Source: a virus. Taken from it: DNA of 27,250 bases. Below, piece by piece: positions 20,998 to 27,250 of this stretch (positions within the stretch are counted from its first letter, which is position 1; every line of letters starts with the position of its first letter). The stretch is from positions 35,059-62,308 of IMG/VR virus record IMGVR_UViG_3300029319_000036. One strand, written 5' to 3'. The translations under genes were made by a program, and so were the position numbers. Below the pieces are notes generated by a model that did no database searches, was not told the DNA's origin, and saw only the letters and a list, made by a program, of their open reading frames with translations.

Positions 20998-21382
20998 TTT
21001 TTTTATACTTGGTAATGTCCCTTCCAGTAAGAATGGAAAGAGGTGGACAGGTAAGTATCTTATACACAGTAAAACTACTATGAGATACATAAAAGAAACT
21101 AAAGAAGATTATTTAAGAATAAGAAAAGAATTCTTAAAGGAGCTAAAAAAACACAAAGCACCTTATACAATTTCATTTAAATTTATTAGAAACAGCAAAC
21201 GAAAGTTTGACTACGTTAATCCTTTACAAACTGTGCAAGACCTTATGGTTAAGTACGAGTGGATAGAGGATGATAATGCAGACTTTTTATTACCTGTTTT
21301 AGAACCGTATGAATACAATAAAGTTAAACCAGGTGTATTAATCACCATAAAATCGAATACAAATGATAAAGAGAAGAAATAA
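20990..21382 (+). CDS. rusA: RusA-family Holliday junction resolvase
   Basis: 130 residues from ATG at 20990 (an ATG at 20978 would add 4 residues). NVPSSKNGKR near the start and DYVNPLQTVQDLMVKYEWIEDDNADFL in the middle follow the RusA pattern (VP-S-x-N ... D-x-x-N ... D-x-L-...-DD-x-x), with acidic residues that bind the metal for junction cleavage. It resolves branched DNA before packaging. One deviation is DYVN in place of the more usual DxDN. Confidence 0.8.
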   Translation: MNSFFILGNVPSSKNGKRWTGKYLIHSKTTMRYIKETKEDYLRIRKEFLKELKKHKAPYTISFKFIRNSKRKFDYVNPLQTVQDLMVKYEWIEDDNADFLLPVLEPYEYNKVKPGVLITIKSNTNDKEKK

Positions 21383-21587
21383 TACTCATTATACTAGACT
21401 ATTAGAATACCTTAAAGAGTTTAAACATATAACTAGTCTAGATGCAATTAAAGATTTAGGTAACACTAGATTATCAGCAACCATATATGAATTAAGAAAA
21501 GATGGATACAATATAATTAGTGAAGACTTAACAGTAAAAAACAGATGGGGTAACAACACTACTATCGCAAAATATAAATTGATATGA
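21363..21587 (+). CDS. Small helix-turn-helix protein
   Basis: 74 residues. YTRLLEYLKEFKHITSLDAIKDLGNTRLSATIYELRKDGYNI is a winged-helix type DNA-binding motif of the short phage HTH family (recognition helix around RLSATIYELRKDG), followed by a beta wing (KNRWGNNTTIAKY). It overlaps the RusA gene by 20 nt and the nuclease gene by 4 nt. Probably a regulator or accessory factor of the recombination genes. Confidence 0.7.
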   Translation: MIKRRNNTHYTRLLEYLKEFKHITSLDAIKDLGNTRLSATIYELRKDGYNIISEDLTVKNRWGNNTTIAKYKLI

Positions 21588-22402
21588 AAAGACCAAAGAT
21601 AAAATTAATTAAAGACTTAGAGTTAACAGACAATACATACTATGAAGATTATATGTATTTATCTAACTCTATGTTAAAGGCATTTATGGATAAATGTCCT
21701 AAACATTATGCCTACAGAGTAGAAAACCCAATCAACCCAACACAAGCAATGAAATTTGGAACAGCGTTTCACATGTTAGCATTGGAAGGCTTGGATAAGT
21801 TTACGTCAAACTATGTTAAAGAACCAGACGTAGATAAAAGAACCACTTTAGGTAAAGCAACATTAGCTAGCTTTAATCAAAAATTAAAAGGTAGGGAGCC
21901 TATTACTACAAAGAACTATGAAACTATGATGGGTATGTATGAAGAGTTAGTGCACCACAAAAATATAGATTTGTTAAGAGGATGTGATGAGGTAGAAAAA
22001 ATATATACATGGAAAAATGAAGATGTAGATATGTTGTGTAAAGGTAAACTTGATGCTGTTAATAATTCTAAGAAGTACATAGTTGATTTGAAAACAACTA
22101 GAAATGCACATCCAGAAAATTACATAGATACTATAATTAATTCATGTTATCATATGCAGGCGGCTTATTATCTTGATGCTTTGGGGTACGATGATTATTA
22201 TATTATCGCTATTGAGAAAGATAAGCCGCATTGTATATGTACGTTTAAATTAAGTAAAGAAACTATTAATGATGGTAGAGAGCTTTACATGACTGCATTA
22301 AAATATTACAAAAGTATAATGGTGTCAGGAACGGATGTAGGCTTAAGAGACTTGTCTATGTCAGAGATTGATTATAATTCAGGAGAGATATGCGAAATAT
22401 AG
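21584..22402 (+). CDS. PD-(D/E)XK exonuclease, RecB/ExoVIII-like
   Basis: 272 residues. Motifs in order: LSNSMLKAFMDKCPKHYAY (27-45), GTAFHMLALE (59-68), KGKLDAV (153-159, first catalytic Asp), IVDLKTT (166-172, D-x-K) and YHMQAAYY (189-196). This is the RecB-family nuclease core of phage exonucleases (DUF3799/ExoVIII type). It would resect DNA ends for the Sak4/SSB annealing pair. Length is normal for the family. Confidence 0.85.
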   Translation: MKRPKIKLIKDLELTDNTYYEDYMYLSNSMLKAFMDKCPKHYAYRVENPINPTQAMKFGTAFHMLALEGLDKFTSNYVKEPDVDKRTTLGKATLASFNQKLKGREPITTKNYETMMGMYEELVHHKNIDLLRGCDEVEKIYTWKNEDVDMLCKGKLDAVNNSKKYIVDLKTTRNAHPENYIDTIINSCYHMQAAYYLDALGYDDYYIIAIEKDKPHCICTFKLSKETINDGRELYMTALKYYKSIMVSGTDVGLRDLSMSEIDYNSGEICEI

Positions 22403-22491
22403 AACCAGTAAATTTAGTTGCAATATTAATATTTTTAACATTAGCAACTATCAATGTATTATTAATTAAAGTTTTAAGCGATTGTATATAA
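22390..22491 (+). CDS. 33-residue membrane microprotein
   Basis: MRNIEPVNLVAILIFLTLAT and on to DCI: one transmembrane helix from about residue 8 to 28. It overlaps the nuclease gene by 13 nt and ends 1 nt before the next ATG, so it fits the tight operon spacing. Function unknown. Confidence 0.5.
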   Translation: MRNIEPVNLVAILIFLTLATINVLLIKVLSDCI

Positions 22492-22492
22492 T

Positions 22493-22843
22493 ATGGAATT
22501 AGTTTTTGTTTACGGAACATTAAGAAGAGGGCATGGTAATCATGTCCTTTTAAAAAACTCTCAATTTGTAGACGCAGGTCTTACTAAAAAAAAGTATGCC
22601 ATGTATGCAAATGGAATACCTTATGTCAATGACGATGAAGAGGTGTCCAGTATATTTGGAGAGTTGTATAAGGTATCAAATCATACGCTTCGTATGTTAG
22701 ATTTATTAGAAGGTCATCCTAGTTGGTATGAAAGAAAAAAAATAACTGTGATTGGTGGTAAAAAAAGATACAAAGCATGGTTATATTTTAACAACACTAA
22801 AGATGGTGACTTAATAGAGTCTGGCGACTACGAAAGGAGATGA
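22493..22843 (+). CDS. Gamma-glutamylcyclotransferase-like (AIG2/GGCT fold)
   Basis: 116 residues. VYGTLRRGHGNH (6-17) is the substrate-loop motif of the GGCT/AIG2/BtrG superfamily and E73 in LDLLEGHPSWYER is the expected catalytic glutamate. These enzymes release 5-oxoproline from gamma-glutamyl amines. Together with the glutaminase and amidoligase at 14659-16969, it could act on a gamma-glutamyl intermediate, although it lies 5.5 kb away in a different operon. Overlaps the HNH gene by 4 nt. Confidence 0.82.
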   Translation: MELVFVYGTLRRGHGNHVLLKNSQFVDAGLTKKKYAMYANGIPYVNDDEEVSSIFGELYKVSNHTLRMLDLLEGHPSWYERKKITVIGGKKRYKAWLYFNNTKDGDLIESGDYERR

Positions 22844-23085
22844 AGAAACACACTAAAGTTTACATGAAATACTTTAACTATGGGATAGATGATTTCATAG
22901 GATGCACAGTATGTAACGCTAGAGCTGTTGATATTCATCACATTGAAAGACGTGGTATCGGGGGTTCCAAAAACAAAGACTACATAGAAAACTTAGCTGC
23001 TCTTTGTAGAAGCTGTCACGATAAGGCAGAAAGAAACAAAGAGTTTAATCAAAAAGTAAAAGAAAAACATTTAAGATTATTATGA
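22840..23085 (+). CDS. Small HNH-type nuclease
   Basis: 81 residues. C22-x2-C25, DIHHIE (31-36), NLAALCRSCHDKAE with N51, C56, C59 and H60 form a beta-beta-alpha-metal HNH site with a structural zinc. The short N-terminal extension and basic C-terminus (KVKEKHLRLL) resemble phage recombination-type HNH proteins rather than intron homing nucleases. It is coupled to the GGCT gene and the DnaA-like gene by 4-nt overlaps. Confidence 0.8.
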   Translation: MKKHTKVYMKYFNYGIDDFIGCTVCNARAVDIHHIERRGIGGSKNKDYIENLAALCRSCHDKAERNKEFNQKVKEKHLRLL

Positions 23086-23534
23086 TGTATAAAGTAAAAA
23101 CAGACAAAGAAAGTGTCAAAAAACTTATAGACCTTGCTTGTAAAATAGGTAATGTCAATAAAACAGAATTATTAAGTGACTCTAGAAAAGGTAAAGTTAG
23201 AGAAGTAAGAGCTTGTGTAGGTGTTGTATTAAGAATAGCATTTGGAATAACACAAGTAGAAACAGGAGAAATACTAGGCAGAGACCATTCAACTATACAG
23301 TTCTACGAAAGAGAGCACAATAGAATGATGTCTTTTAATTATTATAGAGATATATATAATGAGTTAAGTATCTTTGCAAAAGATTTAGGTCATGAACCTC
23401 AAGTACAGGGGGTAAAAAGTAATGCTATTATACTTGCGTTAAAACAAGAAGTAGCATCTTTAAAATTCAAGAATAAAGAATTGTCTAAGCAATTAAAACA
23501 ATTTCAAAAGTTAAAAGAGCTGATATCTCTATAA
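23082..23534 (+). CDS. DnaA domain-IV-like DNA-binding protein
   Basis: 150 residues. GRDHSTIQFYEREH (66-79) is the DNA-binding signature of DnaA domain IV (GRDHSTV-type), preceded by helices (VRACVGVVLRIAFGITQVET). The AAA+ ATPase domains are absent; instead a C-terminal Lys-rich helix (KFKNKELSKQLKQFQKLKEL) follows. It could bind DnaA boxes in phage or host DNA, either marking the phage origin or blocking host initiation. Last gene of the plus block, followed by a terminator. Confidence 0.8.
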   Translation: MMYKVKTDKESVKKLIDLACKIGNVNKTELLSDSRKGKVREVRACVGVVLRIAFGITQVETGEILGRDHSTIQFYEREHNRMMSFNYYRDIYNELSIFAKDLGHEPQVQGVKSNAIILALKQEVASLKFKNKELSKQLKQFQKLKELISL

Positions 23535-23557
23535 ACTATTCTTTGTTTATTCATGAT

Positions 23558-23588
23558 GAAAGGGGAGCGTAATGCTCCCTTTTTTTTA
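23558..23588 (+). terminator. Terminator between convergent blocks
   Basis: GGGAGC-gtaat-GCTCCC with A-run before and T7-8 after. The minus-strand gene stop lies inside its T-run (23586), so the hairpin serves the plus strand mainly and could act in both directions, with a weaker T-run on the minus side. Confidence 0.9.
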
Positions 23589-24872
23589 TTCCATTGGAAC
23601 GTTATAATAAAACTCTGCTTGTAGACCGTTGTTTTTGCTCCATACAAAACCATGTGCTCTTTTAATATTTCCTACATACCCTTTATCGTCATGCCATTGG
23701 TCAGTAGCACACATACTTCCAAGATTACGAACTGTAATACCACTAAACTCACTTGTTGCACCAATCTTATTATGATGAACTCCGTGTAAATGTCCTCTAT
23801 GTAACTCTACATAATTAACATCACTCCACATTTCCTTAAACCTTTGCGGTAATATTTGCACAGCTTTTTCTGCTTTCATCTTGTGTCCGTGGTCAAAAGC
23901 TATAAGGTTTTTACCGTATTTAAAGCCTTTCATTAGCGGTCTAGTGTTATCCACTAGAACGTTATCATTTTGCTCGTAGTATAGCTCTAATGCGTCTCCT
24001 AGGTACATTATACATTCTTCATCATGGTTTCCAGGCATTACTACTACATGCACAGGGCATATAGCCGCTAATTCATTTATAACCATTATCATTAATCTTC
24101 TAGCCTTCTTATACATCTCTATATGGTGGTCACTATTAAATTGAGGTGTCCCTTTAGTTGTCCGTGGTATTGGCTTATCTCCGTCGCTGTTCAGCAAATC
24201 ATTTCCTACAACAAAGAGTATCTTGTCTATAGTAAACGAAGACGCTCTCATCAACAAGTGCTCTATAGCTTTCATCAATCTCTGTTCAGCTATTTCCATA
24301 CTGTACTCATCTCCTATTATCCCTATCTTTCCTAAATGTAAATCATAAGCACCAATCTCTAGCATATGCGCGGTAGTATCTTGACCTTTCAGTATTTTTT
24401 TGTGCTTAGGTGTATAGGTGGTTAAATAGGATAAATCTTCCATCAAAGACTCTCGCGTGGTTTTGATATTTTTAAATGGGTCTATTCGTTTTAGTTTTGC
24501 TTTACAACGATACATGGTAGTAGTAACAGGTTTTCTTTCATTGTCAAACCCTGTCTGCTCGTAAGTACCAATATCATACCAGTCTACTTCCCATTCACTA
24601 TCATCAACATCAAATGCTTCTAGCAAGTCATCTAGTGACTTTACCCTTGTTGTGTCCTCAGCTATAATAAACCTTCCTTCTGGGCCCTCTTCCATGTGCA
24701 GCTTTTCTTTCTTTTTTGATTTATTATTAGAGTGTGTGCCTCTTATTCTTCTAGCTAAACTTCTTACCTGCTCATAGTTTGTTCCAAACATTGCAGCTGT
24801 ATTAGCATAATCTCCTGTAAGTTTTTCTGGATTGTCAAGTAAATACTTGGTTATTTCATTGTTCCGATTCAT
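23586..24872 (-). CDS. Metallophosphoesterase with N-terminal HTH region
   Basis: 428 residues. Residues 1-45 look like a helix-turn-helix (LTGDYANTAAMFGTNYEQVR). The calcineurin-like core has YDLHLG (176-181, D-x-H), VVGNDLLNSD (221-230), MPGNHDE (279-285), FDHGHK (326-331) and HRGHLHG (358-364), which is the full two-metal set seen in Mre11/SbcD-type enzymes. Probably a DNA or nucleotide phosphodiesterase/nuclease. Last gene of the late minus unit, overlapping the preceding gene by 17 nt. Confidence 0.85.
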   Translation of the reverse strand: MNRNNEITKYLLDNPEKLTGDYANTAAMFGTNYEQVRSLARRIRGTHSNNKSKKKEKLHMEEGPEGRFIIAEDTTRVKSLDDLLEAFDVDDSEWEVDWYDIGTYEQTGFDNERKPVTTTMYRCKAKLKRIDPFKNIKTTRESLMEDLSYLTTYTPKHKKILKGQDTTAHMLEIGAYDLHLGKIGIIGDEYSMEIAEQRLMKAIEHLLMRASSFTIDKILFVVGNDLLNSDGDKPIPRTTKGTPQFNSDHHIEMYKKARRLMIMVINELAAICPVHVVVMPGNHDEECIMYLGDALELYYEQNDNVLVDNTRPLMKGFKYGKNLIAFDHGHKMKAEKAVQILPQRFKEMWSDVNYVELHRGHLHGVHHNKIGATSEFSGITVRNLGSMCATDQWHDDKGYVGNIKRAHGFVWSKNNGLQAEFYYNVPME

Positions 24873-25293
24873 CGTATTTATACATTAAGTTCTTTTTAGG
24901 AATACCAATTTCTTTTGCTAAATTCTCTAAATCAAATCCCATTGTATATTTTGTAAATATACTTATATCACAAATAATTAATGATGGATTCCTAAGTAAC
25001 TTATAGCGTATATAAGCCTCCATTGAATCTACTTGTTTATAAGTTCTGTTATCTACAGTATTATTTTTTAAAGACTTTACATAAGCTATTCTTATAAAAT
25101 TATCTTCATAAAATTCATCGTAAGAAAAACAGTGATTTGATATTGAAGTTAAACTGCCATCTAAATTTATTATATCCCACTTTCCGTTTAAAGTACACAT
25201 TTTGTCCATCAAACTTGTTTTAGAATCGTCTAAATATAAAGCATTAATAACTAAATATTGAGGTTTCTTGGTATTCATGCCACCCAATATCAT
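24856..25293 (-). CDS. Unknown late protein
   Basis: 145 residues, MILGGMNTKKPQYLV...; an alternative ATG at 25278 gives MNTKKPQ. Mixed alpha/beta with a SLIICDISIFTKY strand and acidic C-terminus (YKYDESEQ). It overlaps the metallophosphoesterase gene by 17 nt. No motif or family recognised. Confidence 0.55.
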   Translation of the reverse strand: MILGGMNTKKPQYLVINALYLDDSKTSLMDKMCTLNGKWDIINLDGSLTSISNHCFSYDEFYEDNFIRIAYVKSLKNNTVDNRTYKQVDSMEAYIRYKLLRNPSLIICDISIFTKYTMGFDLENLAKEIGIPKKNLMYKYDESEQ

Positions 25294-25350
25294 AATTTTT
25301 TAATAAAAAAAAGTATTTATAATGCTAAATTATCAACAAATAGGTGTTAA

Positions 25351-25632
25351 TTACGCCTTTTTACCCCTATTTCTAGCTCTATTTCGTCTTTGTAACTCTA
25401 AAACTAGTGAACCTGTTTGAGTGTGTGACATATCTTTACCGTCACCTTTTTTACTTCTAGGATTGTTTCTATTAGCTTTATTTAGCGATACGCGGTAGTT
25501 TTTTCTTTCCGTGGTACTATGATATTTTTTATCATATGATTTTTTTTTTGCTTTTGACTTAGGATTTTTTGCATAAAATTTTGCCGTCTTAGACTTCCCT
25601 GTTCTTTTACCTGCTAATGAATTTCTTGCCAT
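25351..25632 (-). CDS. Small highly basic protein
   Basis: 93 residues, about one third Lys/Arg (AKNPKSKAKKKSYDKKYH), ending NRARNRGKKA. No hydrophobic core; likely nucleic-acid-binding and mostly disordered. One of a run of short basic late proteins of the kind common in marine phage genomes near structural genes. It may be packaged with DNA or act in virion assembly; the function is not known. Confidence 0.65.
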   Translation of the reverse strand: MARNSLAGKRTGKSKTAKFYAKNPKSKAKKKSYDKKYHSTTERKNYRVSLNKANRNNPRSKKGDGKDMSHTQTGSLVLELQRRNRARNRGKKA

Positions 25633-25634
25633 AA

Positions 25635-25865
25635 CTAATCATGTTGTATTATACCGCCCCTTTTAAAAGGTATTTTAAGTTTTATTCCTGGTTGTTTAAT
25701 ATTGTGATATTTTCCTTTGTCTAACATAGTTGTTAAAGAAATGTTTTTTGAAACAGGAAAATCTGCATAAAACCTAGTGTTTATTCCAGTTTTAGCACCT
25801 TTAACAAATATTTTTGGTTTTTTATTTTTAATTTTTTTTAAATGTAAATTTATTGTATCTGCCAT
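25635..25865 (-). CDS. Small basic protein ending GGIIQHD
   Basis: 76 residues. Basic N-terminal half (LHLKKIKNKKPKIFVKGAK), then a short mixed region and the C-terminal motif KRGGIIQHD, nearly the same as KEYGGIIQYD in the neighbouring 94-residue protein. Spaced 2 bp from both neighbours. Confidence 0.6.
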   Translation of the reverse strand: MADTINLHLKKIKNKKPKIFVKGAKTGINTRFYADFPVSKNISLTTMLDKGKYHNIKQPGIKLKIPFKRGGIIQHD

Positions 25866-25866
25866 T

Positions 25867-26151
25867 TTAATCGTATTGTATTATACCACCATATTCTTTT
25901 TTAGTAACTTTCTTTTTCTTTTTTCTTTTATACCTGCTAACTCTTCCTTTAGTATTTTTTTCTTTTTGTGCTCTACGTTTTTCTGCAGGTGTAAGTTCAC
26001 TCCATGTAGTAGGGGTATCTTTACTTATTCTTTTAGTTGGCCTAAAAGTATTTTCACCGCCACTATAATCCTTTTTCCCCCTTGGTGTACGCCAATCTTC
26101 TTTAAACCAACGTTTTAATCTTAATCCAGCTTTTGTTTTTCTTACAGCCAT
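25867..26151 (-). CDS. Small basic protein of the MAVRKTKAGLRLKRWFKEDW type
   Basis: 94 residues. The start MAVRKTKAGLRLKRWFKEDW is a well-known opening in marine phage and giant-virus-related small proteins (DUF5872-like). The middle is Thr/Asp-containing (TTWSELTPAEKRRAQK) and the end is a Lys run (RKKKKKVTKKEY) followed by GGIIQYD. Function unknown; nucleic-acid binding is likely from charge. Confidence 0.7.
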   Translation of the reverse strand: MAVRKTKAGLRLKRWFKEDWRTPRGKKDYSGGENTFRPTKRISKDTPTTWSELTPAEKRRAQKEKNTKGRVSRYKRKKKKKVTKKEYGGIIQYD

Positions 26152-26152
26152 A

Positions 26153-26362
26153 TTAATCTTTTTGATATTCTAATAAACAATTAATCATTCCACCATGCTT
26201 CATCTTTCTAACAACACCTCCTCTTTTTTTCTTTTTCTTTCCACCTTCTCCCCAGTTAGCAACTCCAACTTTTCTACATTTAGCCATAGCACCACTCCTG
26301 TATGCTGATGTCTTTGGTCCGTATCTACGAACAACTTTATGATAACACGCGTCTTTTGGCAT
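26153..26362 (-). CDS. Small basic Cys-containing protein
   Basis: 69 residues. MPKDACYHKVVRRY, YRSGAMAKCRKVGVANWG is a conserved pattern (KDACYHKV ... SGA...CRKVGA-NWG) that I recognise from many marine phages and some large DNA viruses. A Lys run and KHGGMINCLLEYQKD end follow, where GGMI mirrors the GGII of its neighbours. Function unknown. Confidence 0.7.
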   Translation of the reverse strand: MPKDACYHKVVRRYGPKTSAYRSGAMAKCRKVGVANWGEGGKKKKKRGGVVRKMKHGGMINCLLEYQKD

Positions 26363-26365
26363 AAT

Positions 26366-26680
26366 TTATTTTTTTTTACGTTTTCTTCTTATAGCTTCCT
26401 TTGCTCTTTTAAATATACCTGCTTGTCTTGGTTTACCACCATATTTTGACCTTTGCTCTCCAACTGTTAGTATTTGTATTTTTCTAGCAAAAGATTTTTT
26501 AATTTTTTTTACTTTAGCTGCAGTAGCTTTAGCATCTGCCACTGTTGCATATTTAATACTTACAGTATCTTTAGGGTTCTCATCAGTATACAATCTACGT
26601 CCAGAACCTTTTGGTTTTTTTCCTGTCCCTACTTTTGGGTCTTTACTTTTTCTTGGCAACTCTATGAACTTTTTGTACAT
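26366..26680 (-). CDS. Small basic phage protein with GTGKKPKGSGRRLYTDENP motif
   Basis: 104 residues from ATG at 26680; the frame continues to a GTG at 26704, but that lies deep inside the upstream gene. KDPKVGTGKKPKGSGRRLYT and DTVSIKYATVADAKATAAKV define a compact alpha/beta domain conserved in marine phages, followed by ARKIQILTVGEQRSKYGG and a basic tail (RAKEAIRRKRKKK). The first 13 codons overlap the preceding gene in another frame. Role unknown. Confidence 0.7.
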   Translation of the reverse strand: MYKKFIELPRKSKDPKVGTGKKPKGSGRRLYTDENPKDTVSIKYATVADAKATAAKVKKIKKSFARKIQILTVGEQRSKYGGKPRQAGIFKRAKEAIRRKRKKK

Positions 26681-26807
26681 CAAAACTTGCAGATAAACTA
26701 GCACCCCTATGAGGTTTAAATTTACCTGTATGTTTCATTAATTTATATGAGTTTCCTTTTTTCATCCAGTGGAAACCTGCTGGAGCTTTTACTGATTTTT
26801 TTGCCAT
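26643..26807 (-). CDS. 54-residue basic protein
   Basis: Starts MAKKSVKAPAGFHWMKKG, contains KLMKHTGKFKPHRGASLSAS and ends AKKK. The HWMK ... LMKHTGKF.PH.GASLSA pattern is one I recognise in small basic proteins of marine phages. Start ATG at 26807, stop at 26643; the last 38 nt overlap the start of the next gene. Function unknown. Confidence 0.65.
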   Translation of the reverse strand: MAKKSVKAPAGFHWMKKGNSYKLMKHTGKFKPHRGASLSASFDVQKVHRVAKKK

Positions 26808-26810
26808 AAC

Positions 26811-27140
26811 TTAATCTAATTGTCCATATTCGTCGCGCATTGGAACTATACCCCCTTTTTCACAGTTCCATTTACGCAATGACTTATTAATTCTTGAATT
26901 AGGGTCTCTTGCTGTCTTTGCACTAGTTAATTTTCTTTTCATTCCTTTCATTCTAGCACAAAAAGACTTTCTTCTTTTAGCAGCTTTGCTACCTTTTTTT
27001 AATTTTTTAGGGTCTGTAGTTACAGCTGTCTTTAATTTAGAGCCTGGATTTGCTCTTCTATAAGAAGCCACTCCTTTCCTGTTTAATCCTCCACTAGGAC
27101 TTTTACCTTCTTTACGTTGCCATGCGGGTGTTTTAGCCAT
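26811..27140 (-). CDS. Small basic protein of the MAKTPAWQRKEGKSPSGGLN type
   Basis: 109 residues. MAKTPAWQRKEGKSPSGGLN and RRKSFCARMKGMKRKLTSAK match a family widespread in marine phages (DUF6321-like). In this family a helical ARM-rich centre follows the N-terminal WQRKEGKN-type motif. The tail ends KGGIVPMRDEYGQLD, sharing GGI[IV] with three neighbours. It has no known function but its conservation and late location suggest a DNA- or virion-related role. Confidence 0.72.
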   Translation of the reverse strand: MAKTPAWQRKEGKSPSGGLNRKGVASYRRANPGSKLKTAVTTDPKKLKKGSKAAKRRKSFCARMKGMKRKLTSAKTARDPNSRINKSLRKWNCEKGGIVPMRDEYGQLD

Positions 27141-27142
27141 AA

Positions 27143-27250
27143 TTATCTACCTTGTCCTCTATATTGTTTTTTATATGCATTCTGACCTTTAGATGCATTT
27201 TTTGAATGCACACCAGGCCTTTTACTTCTTTTATTCCCTACAAATTTAAA
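27143..27250 (-). CDS. Small basic protein, N-terminus cut by window edge
   Basis: The last 35 residues are visible: KRSKRPGVHSKNASKGQNAY and then KKQYRGQGR-stop. RPGVH.K and the YRGQG end resemble a short conserved basic protein of marine phages. The start lies beyond 27250. It is 2 bp from the next gene and belongs to the same unit. Confidence 0.65.
   Translation of the reverse strand, partial: FKFVGNKRSKRPGVHSKNASKGQNAYKKQYRGQGR

Noticed and set aside
23946-23955. DnaA-box-like TTATCCACT and CGTGGATAA at 18881-18889
   Set aside because: Each has one mismatch and lies within coding sequence; expected by chance in AT-rich DNA.

Overview
The window is part of the genome of a tailed double-stranded DNA phage, most likely a short-tailed or otherwise lytic-type phage of a marine member of the Bacteroidota (Flavobacteriia-like). 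The evidence is a recognisable late module (large terminase, portal, acidic scaffold, major capsid protein) and a replication/recombination module (DnaB helicase, RecA-like ATPase, NinB, RusA, RecB-family nuclease). AT content is very high, Shine-Dalgarno sequences are almost absent, A-rich stretches precede the start codons, and several start codons are preceded by boxes fitting the Bacteroidota -7 element TAnnTTTG. No integrase, repressor, tRNA or CRISPR array was seen.

Layout. Positions 1-10468 are on the minus strand. From 10468 leftward they hold small putative virion proteins (two paralogous families), a possible packaging gene, terminase, portal, scaffold and a capsid gene cut by the window edge. 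Positions 10638-23534 are on the plus strand: small early genes, membrane microproteins, long non-coding stretches rich in stem-loops, a class II glutamine amidotransferase next to an amidoligase, then replication and recombination genes, a gamma-glutamylcyclotransferase-like gene, an HNH gene and a DnaA-domain-IV-like gene. Positions 23586-27250 return to the minus strand with a metallophosphoesterase and a run of short, very basic proteins. The two transcription directions diverge from 10469-10637 and converge on a terminator at 23558-23588. If the genome is circular, the two minus blocks could form one long late unit; that is inference.

How the genes fit together. The plus block looks like the early/middle programme: a DnaB helicase with a putative loader, an AAA/Sak4-like annealing ATPase with a putative single-strand binding protein, nucleases and junction resolvase. 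The minus block is the late programme. Its operons begin with TATCTTTG or TAGCTTTG boxes lying only 4 nt before ATG and without a clear -33 box, whereas several early genes have TTTG-N19/20-TAnnTTTG-type promoters 6-7 nt before ATG. Both arrangements predict leaderless or nearly leaderless mRNAs.

The most unusual content is non-coding. A ~410-nt segment (13042-13449) holds consecutive structured RNA elements, each closed by an 8-14-bp inverted repeat and ending in an intrinsic terminator. A separate ~160-nt element is closed by a perfect 14-bp stem (10820-10981). An 84-nt element (16979-17062) shares a TCCGTAA ... TGATTGAA core with the first element of the long segment. I could not match these to a known RNA family from memory. 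The amidotransferase/amidoligase/cyclotransferase set is the most interesting enzymatic module.
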